From: RCIO01 sp035555795
Lineage (GTDB): Bacteria; Pseudomonadota; Alphaproteobacteria; Rhizobiales; Rhizobiaceae
Direction of reading: 5' to 3'
DNA length: 64,000 nucleotides
Assembly: GCA_035555795.1 (NCBI GenBank)
Contig: DATMGE010000072.1
Span: 124,001 to 188,000, forward strand
Shown here: positions 51,452-59,223 of the stretch, piece after piece
Position numbering within the stretch: the stretch's first letter is position 1
Layout: the number at the start of each line of letters is the position of its first letter
Position numbers and translations under genes: made by a program
Notes under the pieces: model-generated
Seen by the model: the letters and a program-made list of their open reading frames with translations, nothing else
Told to the model about the DNA's origin: nothing
The model's database searches: none

Positions 51452-52243
51452 ATGTCGAACAAGGACGTCTCACGCGTCCTGCGCCTTCTTGCGCGCGGGG
51501 CGGCCATGATCCATCCCTCGGCCAATGGAAAGCTCCTGCTGGAAACGGGGTCGGGAACATTCGCGCTGGCTGGCGAGATCGTCGCCGCCATGGCGCGCGC
51601 CGACCTTTTGCAACGCGATGGCACGCGGGTTGTGCTGACGGCGGCGGGCCGGGCGCATCTGCGCCGCGCCGACGCGCAGGGCGACCCGATGCAGGAGCAG
51701 CATCGGGTGATCTCGACGCAGACGATGATGGTTGGCGGCACGCGCGAAACGGTGACGGTGAACGATGCGGAGTCACCGCTGCGCGCGCTGGCCGCGCGGC
51801 GGGACCGGCAGGGGCGGCCATTCCTGAATGCCGAGGAAGTGTCGGCCGGCGAGCGGCTGCGATCCGACTATACGCGCGGCCAGATCATGCCGCGGCTCGG
51901 CGCCAACTGGCAGGCTGCCGTATCGTCCGGGCGCCGCGACGGCGGGCGCGGCAGCGCCGACCTGACCGAGACGGCCATGGCGGCGCGGATGCGCGTCGAG
52001 CGTGCGCTCGATGCGGTCGGGCCGGAACTGGCAGGGGTGCTCGTCGATATCTGCTGTTTCCTGAAAGGGCTCGAAGCCGTGGAGCGCGAGCGTGGCTGGC
52101 CGGTGCGATCAGCGAAACTGCTGCTGAAGACGGCGCTCGGCGTGCTGGCGCGGCACTATGCGCCGCCAAGGCAGAAGGCACGCCCGCAGGTGCTGCATTG
52201 GGGCGCGGCGGACTATCGCCCGTCCCTCGTCGCCGGGGAGTGA
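51452..52243 (+). CDS. DUF6456-domain protein
   Basis: The protein has 263 residues. The C-terminal half (about 130-245) carries ESPLRALAARRDRQGRPFLN, AGERLRSDYTRGQIMPRLGA and DICCFLKGLEAVERERGWP, the DUF6456 pattern of alphaproteobacteria. The N-terminal 75 residues look like a winged helix (IVAAMARADLLQRDGTRVVL). A DNA-binding role is inferred from this and from the adjacent DnaA-like gene. Function is unknown. Confidence 0.75.
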   Translation: MSNKDVSRVLRLLARGAAMIHPSANGKLLLETGSGTFALAGEIVAAMARADLLQRDGTRVVLTAAGRAHLRRADAQGDPMQEQHRVISTQTMMVGGTRETVTVNDAESPLRALAARRDRQGRPFLNAEEVSAGERLRSDYTRGQIMPRLGANWQAAVSSGRRDGGRGSADLTETAMAARMRVERALDAVGPELAGVLVDICCFLKGLEAVERERGWPVRSAKLLLKTALGVLARHYAPPRQKARPQVLHWGAADYRPSLVAGE

Positions 52244-52308
52244 GGCTTGGAGCAGCGGGCGTTGTGATGAACGCAATTCCACTGCTCCAGCGCGCTTTCC
52301 TTAGCCGC

Positions 52309-52345
52309 TTTTTGCAACGCCAGACGATTCCGTCCGGCTGCAAAA
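52309..52345. repeat. Palindromic intergenic element, copy 2, possible bidirectional terminator
   Basis: The arms TTTTTGCA and TGCAAAA enclose an inner hairpin GACG-ATTC-CGTC. It shares CGATTCCGTCCGGCTGCAAA with the copy at 6903-6944 and, like it, lies between convergent genes, 2 bases before the sufE stop. Confidence 0.6.
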
Positions 52346-52347
52346 TG

Positions 52348-52767
52348 CTAGGTATTCGCCAAAGCCGCTTCGGCGCGGATGCGCTTGACCATCGAGCGCA
52401 GCCCGTTGGCGCGCTGCGTGCTCAAATGCGAGTCGAGCCCCAGTTCCCTGAAGGTGGCCTCGGCATCGACGGCAAGGATTTCGCTGGCGCGCCGGCCGGA
52501 ATAGAGCGCCAGCAATATGGCGACCAGACCCCGCACGATATGGGCATCCGAATCGCCCTTCAAGTCGATGCGCGGATCGGCGTCGCCGCCGCGTTCGACG
52601 GCGAGCCAGACCTGGCTGGCGCAGCCGGGAACCTTGTGCGCATCGTCGCGCGCCGTCTCCGGATAGGGCTCAAGTCCCGAACCAAGCTCGATCACATAGC
52701 GATAGCGGTCTTCCCAGTCGTCGAGAAAGGCGAAGTCCTCGCGGATTGTATCGATCGTGGATGTCAT
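52348..52767 (-). CDS. sufE: SufE-family cysteine desulfuration protein
   Basis: The protein has 139 residues. The acceptor cysteine is C49 in HKVPGCASQVWL, and IVRGLVAILLALYSGR (about 77-92) is the second family motif. SufE accepts sulfur from the SufS desulfurase for Fe-S cluster assembly; the suf operon itself is not nearby, which is common in rhizobia. It is soluble and cytoplasmic. Confidence 0.93.
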   Translation of the reverse strand: MTSTIDTIREDFAFLDDWEDRYRYVIELGSGLEPYPETARDDAHKVPGCASQVWLAVERGGDADPRIDLKGDSDAHIVRGLVAILLALYSGRRASEILAVDAEATFRELGLDSHLSTQRANGLRSMVKRIRAEAALANT

Positions 52768-52815
52768 GGGCGCGATATAGGACGCCGGCAGGCCCGCGTC
52801 ACCCGCAAACTGGCC

Positions 52816-53160
52816 TCAGTGTGCGGGAGCCGGTGTGACATCCTCGCTCGGCCGGGGCGTGGGGATGCTGCCGGTCACCTCGTCGGCCGGCATGTCCGGC
52901 TTTTCGTCGCCGATCATGTGGACGGCGATGCGTGCGCCTTCTTTCGCCCGGCTGCCGATCGTGTTGAGGGCGGAGCGGCCGACATCGCAGACCTCCGGCT
53001 TGCGCTCGCACATGCCGGCAATGTCGCCGACGGCCTCGCGGGCGGCGAAGAATGCCTGGATCGGGCTGACCGCCTCCGCGCCATCGGTGTTCTTCCCGCC
53101 GATGGGGATGATGAGAAGGACCAGCGAAAGCCAGAACACGGATTTGATGAGAAAGCCCAT
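52816..53160 (-). CDS. DUF5330-family small exported protein
   Basis: The protein has 114 residues. A signal anchor (FLIKSVFWLSLVLLIIPIG, 3-21) is followed by IQAFFAAREAVGDIAGMCER and PEVCDVGRSAL, two Cys that may pair in the periplasm, then a Pro-rich tail. The pattern matches the alphaproteobacterial DUF5330 family of unknown function. It is upstream of sufE on the same strand with a 48-base gap. Confidence 0.68.
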   Translation of the reverse strand: MGFLIKSVFWLSLVLLIIPIGGKNTDGAEAVSPIQAFFAAREAVGDIAGMCERKPEVCDVGRSALNTIGSRAKEGARIAVHMIGDEKPDMPADEVTGSIPTPRPSEDVTPAPAH

Positions 53161-53524
53161 TTTCCTGCCTCAATCGGTGATGCGGTCTTGCCGCTCTCGA
53201 TGGCTGCACTCTCGCATGAAGGAGCAAAAACGTCTTTGCCGCAGCAGGCGGTTTTTGAGGCAAATTCGATTCAAATTTTATCTATCTGCCGAGATGGCGG
53301 CGCACGGATGGATGGGGCTGAAACGTGATGTGTCGATGAATTCGCAAGTAGATGATTTCAAAGGAGAAATTGGGATATCCTGTCCGAAGCGGCCTGGCAG
53401 GATGAGGGGTGCCGGCGGACACCCTCTGTTTACCATCAGACGCGATCGCCGGCCTTTGGCTCAAATTCGATGAGAATTGGCATTCGGACAGCCTCGAAAA
53501 AGCACTGCTTTATCCTTTCATTAA
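53161..53524. other. 364-base intergenic region between DUF5330 and kinase genes
   Basis: This divergent region is more AT-rich than its surroundings. It holds two direct copies of CAAATTCGAT (53261-53270 and 53462-53471) and a hairpin GGGTG/CACCC near 53407-53424. I see no convincing gene. It probably contains promoters for both flanking genes. Confidence 0.5.
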
Positions 53525-55372
53525 ATGCTGGATGCGACTTTCCGGGTCAAAGCAAGACGACCCGGTTCCACGGGTACAGTGCGAGTTCATGAGTTGACGT
53601 CAGCCCTGCGCAAGAGTGACTGGAAGGCCGGCTTTGCGGCGCTATGCGACCGCTTCGCCCATTCCGGCACGCCGGAGGGGCGGTTGCGCGCGCGCCAGCG
53701 GCGTCTTGTGGCCCTCTCTCTCGCGGCACCCTTCCTGATCGTCGCCGCGGCGATTCTCATTTCAGGCGCGAATCTCTCCGTCGGCATGCTGCTGGCGCTT
53801 ATCTGCGCCGTACCGGCCGCCGGATGGTCGGTTTCGCTCATCCTCGCGCTGACGGGGCGGCAGGACGTCGCCGAGGCGCTGGCGCTTGGCCTGGGAAGCG
53901 CGATGCTCGCCGTGCTGATCGCTGCCGGCGGCGGCGCAGCCTCGCCGATCATGCTGCTTGCAGCTGTGCCGGCGGTCGAGGCAGCCTTCGTGGTGCGGCG
54001 CGGACCTTTCGTGGCGGCGGGCATCGGCGCCGCGATTGCAACGATGGCGATGCAGTTCGGCATTGGCGCCCTCCTGCCGCAGATCGGGGCGACGCCTGCT
54101 GCATCGGCCTGGATCGTGGTGTTCGGCTACATTGCCCTTTCCGTTTTCCGCATGAGGGTGTTTTTCGCCGCGGAAGCAGGCCGGAAGACTGATGCCATGC
54201 CGGCCGTCGACACCTGCGCGCTGGCCGGCGGTGTCCGTCTCGACCTCGACGATGCTGGTGCCGTGGGCGGCGTGCAGGGCGACCTGCAGGCTGCGCTGGG
54301 CATCGATGCCCAGCATATCGAAGGCGAAGTCCTGCTCCAGCGGGTTCATGTCGCCGATCGCGTCGCCTATCTGGCGGCACTGGCCGAGGCGCGCGCCGGC
54401 AGCGAGGTGAGGAAAGTGAATCTGCGCCTGCGCAGCCACGCATCGGCCGCGGACCGCTTCGTCAATGCAAGCCTGCGTCTCGTGCGCGACGGCAATGGAG
54501 TGACGGCGTTTCTGCAGGGTGACGCTGAGAATGCCGAACTGCGTTCCCAACTGGCGAGTGCTGCCGATGCCGCGCAGGAGGTGGAGCTTGCCAAGGGCAG
54601 GTTCCTCGGGGCGGTCAGCCACGAATTGCGCACGCCGCTCAACGCGATCATCGGCTTCTCGGATATGCTGCTGCACAATATGGCCGGCGAGCTGCCGTCC
54701 GGCCGCCAACGCGATTATGTGGGGCTGATCCGCGACTCGGGTCATCATCTCCTGTCGGTGGTGAATGCGATTCTCGACGTCTCGAAGATCGAGGCCGGCG
54801 CCTATGCGATCCAGGCCGAGCCTTTCGCGTTGGAGGAGGCGGTGGAGCTGTGTCAGGGCATGATGGCCCCGCTGGCGGAGGCGAAAGGGGTGGCCCTGTC
54901 GGTGCGCCAGCGGCCGGATATGGGCGAACTGACGGCCGACCGCCGGGCGGTCCAGCAGATCATCATCAACCTCGTCTCCAACGCGATCAAGTTCACGCCG
55001 GCGGGCGGCGATGTCTCGATCGAGACCGCACGCTATGGATCGCGCGTCGAGATTGCCGTTTCCGACAGCGGCATCGGCATCGCTGCGACCGATCTTGCGC
55101 GGCTCTGCCAGCCATTCGTGCAGGTCTGCAACGACATCACGCGCGGCTATGAAGGGACGGGCCTCGGCCTTTCGCTGGTGAAGGGGCTGGTGCAGCTGCA
55201 CGAGGGCGAGATGAGCATGGAAAGCGCGCCCGGAGAGGGCACGACGGTGCGCATATTGCTGCCGGTTGGCGGACCGAAGGAGAAAGGCCGCGAAAGCGCC
55301 GAAAAGGTAGCGGCGATGAAGCCCGCGACAAGAAACGGGGATACCGATGCGACGATCCGCAAGATCGCCTGA
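53525..55372 (+). CDS. Membrane sensor histidine kinase, DivJ/PleC-like
   Basis: The protein has 615 residues. About five or six hydrophobic segments lie between 60 and 215. A PAS-like region follows (about 235-335), then a HisKA domain with H366 in AVSHELRTPLNAIIGFSDML, and an HATPase domain with NLVSNAIKFTP near 485 and YEGTGLGLSLVKG near 540. Multi-helix N-terminus, PAS and a HisKA of the DivJ/PleC/PdhS type suggest a DivK/PleD-directed cell-cycle kinase; that assignment is inferred. The start is uncertain: a GTG at 53579 is also possible. The 3' end overlaps the next gene by 26 bases. Confidence 0.75.
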   Translation: MLDATFRVKARRPGSTGTVRVHELTSALRKSDWKAGFAALCDRFAHSGTPEGRLRARQRRLVALSLAAPFLIVAAAILISGANLSVGMLLALICAVPAAGWSVSLILALTGRQDVAEALALGLGSAMLAVLIAAGGGAASPIMLLAAVPAVEAAFVVRRGPFVAAGIGAAIATMAMQFGIGALLPQIGATPAASAWIVVFGYIALSVFRMRVFFAAEAGRKTDAMPAVDTCALAGGVRLDLDDAGAVGGVQGDLQAALGIDAQHIEGEVLLQRVHVADRVAYLAALAEARAGSEVRKVNLRLRSHASAADRFVNASLRLVRDGNGVTAFLQGDAENAELRSQLASAADAAQEVELAKGRFLGAVSHELRTPLNAIIGFSDMLLHNMAGELPSGRQRDYVGLIRDSGHHLLSVVNAILDVSKIEAGAYAIQAEPFALEEAVELCQGMMAPLAEAKGVALSVRQRPDMGELTADRRAVQQIIINLVSNAIKFTPAGGDVSIETARYGSRVEIAVSDSGIGIAATDLARLCQPFVQVCNDITRGYEGTGLGLSLVKGLVQLHEGEMSMESAPGEGTTVRILLPVGGPKEKGRESAEKVAAMKPATRNGDTDATIRKIA

Positions 55373-56249
55373 ACGGGCGTCAGGGCTGGGAGAAGTGTTC
55401 CGCGAGGGGCTGCTGCTTTCGGGAGCGGCGGTCGCGCGCAGCCCTGTCATGGTCGGCGGCACGACCGCCTTCCTCGTCGCGATGGGATTCGTGGCCGCCA
55501 ACGCGCTCTGGTACCAGCCGCATTTCCATAGCAGCGCCTTTTTCGAGACGCGGACGTCCGTTCGCCTGATTCCCGAGGCCGAACTGCCGCCGCAGGCTCC
55601 TGCGGTGCGCGCCGAGCCGGCTCCCGCGCCGCGGCCGGTCGCGAACGAAGCCGCAGCCGAAATGCAGCCCGCGCCGGAAACCGTCATTCCCCAGCCGCAG
55701 CCGGTCGTCAGGACATCCGCCGGCGATCCGGATGTGCTGGCGGTGCAGCGCCTGCTTGCCGAACTGAACCTCTACAGTGGCGAGATCGACGGTCTGAGCG
55801 GCCCGCAGACGACCAAGGCGGTGGAGAATTATCGGCGCATCGTCGGCTTAGGCTCCGGCGGCATAGACCAGGCGCTGACTGACCAGCTGGGTTTGACGCG
55901 CGCGAGGATGCCGGAGACGACAGCCTCCATAGTTGCACCGGCGCTGCCCGCGACCGTGAACACGCTGCCCACGCAAGTCTCCGCGCCGGCAGCTGCTGCT
56001 CCCGCCCCGGCAGCGAGCCAGCCGCCGGTGCAGCAAGTGGCGGCGGCGGCCGTTCCCGATCCGAAGATCGTTCGGGTCCAGGCCGGGCTGCGAGCATTCG
56101 GAAATGACGGGATCGAGCTCGACGGCAGGGTGGGCGCGCGCACGCGCAGCGCCATCAAGGAATTCCAGTCGCTGTTCGGATTGCCGGAGACCGGCGAGGC
56201 CGACGCGGCGACCTATGACAAGATGCGCGAGATCGGTCTCACCGACTGA
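55347..56249 (+). CDS. Membrane-anchored protein with two peptidoglycan-binding domains
   Basis: The protein has 300 residues. It has one transmembrane helix (about 32-53), then a Pro/Ala linker. The first PG_binding_1 domain is at about 128-185 (VLAVQRLLAELNLYSGEIDG). A second low-complexity linker leads to a second domain at about 238-297 (IKEFQSLFGLPETGEADAAT). No enzymatic domain is present. GGGGA precedes the ATG at 6 bases. Overlap with the kinase gene implies co-expression, linking a cell-cycle-type sensor to the cell wall. Confidence 0.82.
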   Translation: MRRSARSPERASGLGEVFREGLLLSGAAVARSPVMVGGTTAFLVAMGFVAANALWYQPHFHSSAFFETRTSVRLIPEAELPPQAPAVRAEPAPAPRPVANEAAAEMQPAPETVIPQPQPVVRTSAGDPDVLAVQRLLAELNLYSGEIDGLSGPQTTKAVENYRRIVGLGSGGIDQALTDQLGLTRARMPETTASIVAPALPATVNTLPTQVSAPAAAAPAPAASQPPVQQVAAAAVPDPKIVRVQAGLRAFGNDGIELDGRVGARTRSAIKEFQSLFGLPETGEADAATYDKMREIGLTD

Positions 56250-56269
56250 TCGGCAGGATCGGCGGGCCA

Positions 56270-56617
56270 ATGCGGCTGACAAGCGATTTCGAGGTTGCGG
56301 CGCTGGTTCGCAAGGTGTTTGCGGACGGGGGATTCGCCGCGATCGAGAAGCGCGGCGCGACGGAAGCGGGTGCGATCTATATTCGCTGCCGCACGCGCCT
56401 TGGCGAATATCTGCTCTACGGTCCGGCGGCGCAATCGGACTATGGCGAGGCAAGCCCTGTCAGTCGCCTCTACGGGCTGATATTGCGCACCGAAGCGGCC
56501 GACGAACTCGATGCCCGGCTGGCGCGTGAAAGCCGCTTCGATCCGGATCTGTGGGTAGTCGAGATCGAGGTCGAGGAGGCCGATGTCGCGCGCTATCTCG
56601 ACCTGGTCAAGCCGTAA
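56270..56617 (+). CDS. DUF1491-family protein
   Basis: The protein has 115 residues. LTSDFEVAALVRKVFADGG at the N-terminus, AIYIRCRTRLGEYLLYGPAA and FDPDLWVVEIE match DUF1491, a small alphaproteobacterial family of unknown function. It is soluble. It lies 20 bases after the peptidoglycan-binding gene and its end overlaps the convergent DUF2336 gene by 11 bases. Confidence 0.82.
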   Translation: MRLTSDFEVAALVRKVFADGGFAAIEKRGATEAGAIYIRCRTRLGEYLLYGPAAQSDYGEASPVSRLYGLILRTEAADELDARLARESRFDPDLWVVEIEVEEADVARYLDLVKP

Positions 56618-57578
56618 GGCTCTTGTGGGCGGCTGCGGCATCGTTGGCGGCCTGCCGGGGATCGCGCCGCTGTAGAAGCGTGTTCCGCTGGCCGAGGGAA
56701 GCGATCCGCTCGCGTGCGGCTTCGATGTCGATGTCGCGGTAGCGATCGAGGAAGCCGGCGATGATTTCGGTGCTGTTGAACCCGCCCGGATAAATGAGCG
56801 CGAACAGGGTGAACGCCTGCTCCGGCGTGAGATCGAGTGCCCGGAAGGCGCTGACGAGAAGCCGTCCGTCCACCGCATCGACCACTTTGCAGGCGGTTGC
56901 GAAGTCGAGGCCGAATGTATCGGCAATTGCCGTCTGGAACAGCACGCGACGGCTGGTTGCGGCGGTCGAGAGGAGATTGGGATAGGCCACGGCTGCATTC
57001 TGCCAATCGGGCTCATCGCGGGGTGCGGGAAGCGCCTCCGGCGACGCCGGGCGCATCATGCCGCGCAGTTCGTTGCGGACGGCTTCGGCCGGCGTTCGGG
57101 CGGGAGTGACCGGCTCGGCATCCGCAGGTTCCACGCTCTCGGCGATCTGGGCGGCGGACTGACCGATGCGCGCCAGCGCCCGGATCACATCCATGATTTC
57201 GGCATTGAGGTCCGGACGCCGCGCGATGACGAGCGCATGTGGCAGGCCGCGACGGCCGATCAGCGTGATGAAATCGATGTCTGTGAGGACCGGCGAGCGC
57301 ATCAGCAGCGGCGCCGAGACGGCTACCGGGAAGTCGGCGAGCCGGCGGACGAGACCGGCCGGCGCCTCGCGCATGTCGGACAGGGCCGCCGATGCGAAGC
57401 GCAGCGCCGCCTGCGAGACGCGCGGCAATAGCGGCATGACCAGATCTTCGAGCTGGTTGGCCTCGCTGCGGGAGGGGCGGGTCAGGGACGAAAAGGCCGA
57501 AACGGCACCGCGAAAAAGCTGCTCGGTGCGAAAGCCGGGAGCGCCGGCGGAAATGTCAAGAAAATCGCTTGCAGACAC
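56607..57578 (-). CDS. DUF2336-family protein
   Basis: The protein has 323 residues, largely helical. RPSRSEANQLEDLVMPLLPR near 35 and VAVSAPLLMRSPVLTDIDFI near 85 are the DUF2336 repeat region found in alphaproteobacteria. LTPEQAFTLFALIYPGG is near 265. There is no signal peptide. Function is unknown. Its promoter region (57579-57855) carries two CtrA-type boxes, so cell-cycle control is possible. Confidence 0.75.
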   Translation of the reverse strand: MSASDFLDISAGAPGFRTEQLFRGAVSAFSSLTRPSRSEANQLEDLVMPLLPRVSQAALRFASAALSDMREAPAGLVRRLADFPVAVSAPLLMRSPVLTDIDFITLIGRRGLPHALVIARRPDLNAEIMDVIRALARIGQSAAQIAESVEPADAEPVTPARTPAEAVRNELRGMMRPASPEALPAPRDEPDWQNAAVAYPNLLSTAATSRRVLFQTAIADTFGLDFATACKVVDAVDGRLLVSAFRALDLTPEQAFTLFALIYPGGFNSTEIIAGFLDRYRDIDIEAARERIASLGQRNTLLQRRDPRQAANDAAAAHKSLTA

Positions 57579-57655
57579 GACGCACGCTCAACTCGAATAC
57601 ACGCAAGCGGCCTTGAAAAACGGTGACCGCACCGAGTCAAATTACGCCCAATTTA

Positions 57656-57671
57656 TTAGCGGCCCGTTAAC
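57656..57671. promoter_or_regulatory. CtrA-type box 1 (imperfect)
   Basis: TTAG-N7-TTAAC lies in the divergent region between the DUF2336 gene and a small gene. It differs by one base from the TTAA-N7-TTAA(C) site known for CtrA in alphaproteobacteria. Confidence 0.5.
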
Positions 57672-57760
57672 CGAGATCAATTGTTAACCAAATGGCCGGA
57701 CGTGAGGCGGCATGCCGATTTAGCGACAATTTGGTCGCAGGAAATAACGAAAGTTTAACA

Positions 57761-57775
57761 TTAACCCGACGTTAA
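57761..57775. promoter_or_regulatory. CtrA-type box 2 (perfect)
   Basis: TTAACCCGACGTTAA is a full TTAA-N7-TTAA match, followed by CC. It sits 81 bases upstream of the small gene at 57856 and 183 bases upstream of the DUF2336 start on the other strand. A further TTAACA half-site lies just before it. Confidence 0.65.
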
Positions 57776-57855
57776 CCGGTTCGGATTCTAAACTGCACGA
57801 GGCACAGATTGGGGGCGTTGCGTAGAACGAAGGCACTTTCCGAGGGACACGGTCG

Positions 57856-58038
57856 ATGGCGCATGTCATTCCAATCCGAAGAAACGGCAAAGCCGCCGCG
57901 CGCATGAATGCCGGCGAGCCGCGCGGTCCTGCCGAGATCATCATCTTCCCCGGTGTCCGCTATGAACGGACGCCGCCGGACCGGACGGACGCCGCCGCGG
58001 GTGGCGGTTCATCCCAGCGCCGGCAACGCAGGCGCTGA
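57856..58038 (+). CDS. Small conserved protein, 60 aa
   Basis: MAHVIPIRRNGKAA is followed by AEIIIFPGVRYER (about 26-38), a motif that recurs in small Hyphomicrobiales proteins of unknown function. The tail is basic and low-complexity. CGAGGGA precedes the start at about 12 bases. A CtrA-type box lies upstream. It is soluble and too short for a domain call. Confidence 0.65.
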   Translation: MAHVIPIRRNGKAAARMNAGEPRGPAEIIIFPGVRYERTPPDRTDAAAGGGSSQRRQRRR

Positions 58039-58043
58039 CGACC

Positions 58044-58586
58044 CTATTGCGGCTCGCAGCCGATCGTTTCGACAAAGGACGATACGGTCTCGCGCCAGCT
58101 TCGATCGGGCACCAATGCGCGGATCACGACGATGCCCTCCTCGATGTCGGCCTCGACGAACACCGCTTCCTCAAAGCCGGCCGGCATGTCCTTTCGCAAT
58201 TCCACGGTCTGTGTCGGGGTGAGGACGACGAAGTTCACCTTTCCGTCGACGGCTGTCCTGTCGTTGAAGCTGAAGATGTTCTGTCCCTTACGGTCGTAGA
58301 TCGACATGGCCCAGAAGGGCACCGTGTCGTCCGAAGCGACATGCAGCGGGCCGTCCTCCAGCGAGAAGCGGCATGCGACGGCTTCGGTCAGCGGATCGCT
58401 GGCGCGGCCGAGGGACAGGGTCGAGCCCGAACCGGAAATGCGCGTTGGCGTATAGAGCGGTGCGGCCGTGGTGAGTTCGCTCCAGGCGTCGCGCTCGGTC
58501 ACGTAGGGGAGGAGAAGCAGCACGGCGATGTGCACGATGCCCGCGCCGAGCAGTCCCAGAAATATCGCGCGCAGCAGCCTATACAT
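58044..58586 (-). CDS. DUF1254-family membrane-anchored protein
   Basis: The protein has 180 residues. An N-terminal helix (about 8-28) is followed by a periplasmic domain with FWAMSIYDRKGQNIFSFNDR near 91 and VVLTPTQTVELRK, resembling DUF1254. It overlaps the upstream DUF1214 gene by 8 bases, and together they look like the two halves of the DUF1254-DUF1214 proteins. Function is unknown. Confidence 0.7.
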   Translation of the reverse strand: MYRLLRAIFLGLLGAGIVHIAVLLLLPYVTERDAWSELTTAAPLYTPTRISGSGSTLSLGRASDPLTEAVACRFSLEDGPLHVASDDTVPFWAMSIYDRKGQNIFSFNDRTAVDGKVNFVVLTPTQTVELRKDMPAGFEEAVFVEADIEEGIVVIRALVPDRSWRETVSSFVETIGCEPQ

Positions 58587-59163
58587 CGCAACTGATCCGG
58601 CTGATGACGGGCAGGTCGATCTCGCCCGCGTTCAGCGCACCCGATAATTGCGTGTCGTAGAGGGTGAGCATGAAGCGCATGGGGCCGACGCTGGTGACGC
58701 CGAGCCAGTTTCCGGGCGCGGCATGGCGGCCGATGGTGACGACGAGCCGGCCGTCGCTTTCGCGGATGAGTTCGGCGGAGCTGAGCGCCGGGACGCGCCT
58801 GTGAAGCGCCGGCAGCACCACATTGTTGTCGTCGCCGGCATAGATGGTCCAGTAGCGCGCCGCCGGCATGCGGCCCTCGACGCGATAGTCGCAATCGCGC
58901 CGCAGCAGGCGGCCGTCGCGATCCCGCTCCGCCACGAAGCCGATCCCTTCGGCCTTGCCCAGCGAGAGTCCGCCCTGGCGCGCGAAACGCGCCCGTGAAT
59001 AGGGGTCGGCCTGCGGGGTGCCGAAATCGGGAAAGGCGGTCCAACTGCCCACCTGCACGGCACCGACGCCGCGCGTGCCGTTGAGGATGTACCAGACGCT
59101 GCCGGCACCGCCGCCGACGGACAGGGCAAGAACAATCGCGGTGAGGAGAACCGTTCGAATCAT
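58579..59163 (-). CDS. DUF1214-family membrane-anchored protein
   Basis: The protein has 194 residues. A signal anchor (about 4-25) precedes PDFGTPQADPYSRARFARQG, RYWTIYAGDDNNVV and FMLTLYDTQLSGALNAGEIDLP, typical of DUF1214. It is upstream of and overlaps the DUF1254 gene. Both are probably periplasmic and act together; the biochemical role is unknown. Confidence 0.74.
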   Translation of the reverse strand: MIRTVLLTAIVLALSVGGGAGSVWYILNGTRGVGAVQVGSWTAFPDFGTPQADPYSRARFARQGGLSLGKAEGIGFVAERDRDGRLLRRDCDYRVEGRMPAARYWTIYAGDDNNVVLPALHRRVPALSSAELIRESDGRLVVTIGRHAAPGNWLGVTSVGPMRFMLTLYDTQLSGALNAGEIDLPVISRISCDV

Positions 59164-59223
59164 CGGATGAGAGAATAGCCAAGCGGCTCCACTATGTATC
59201 GATGCCGGAAACGGCCTCGACGC

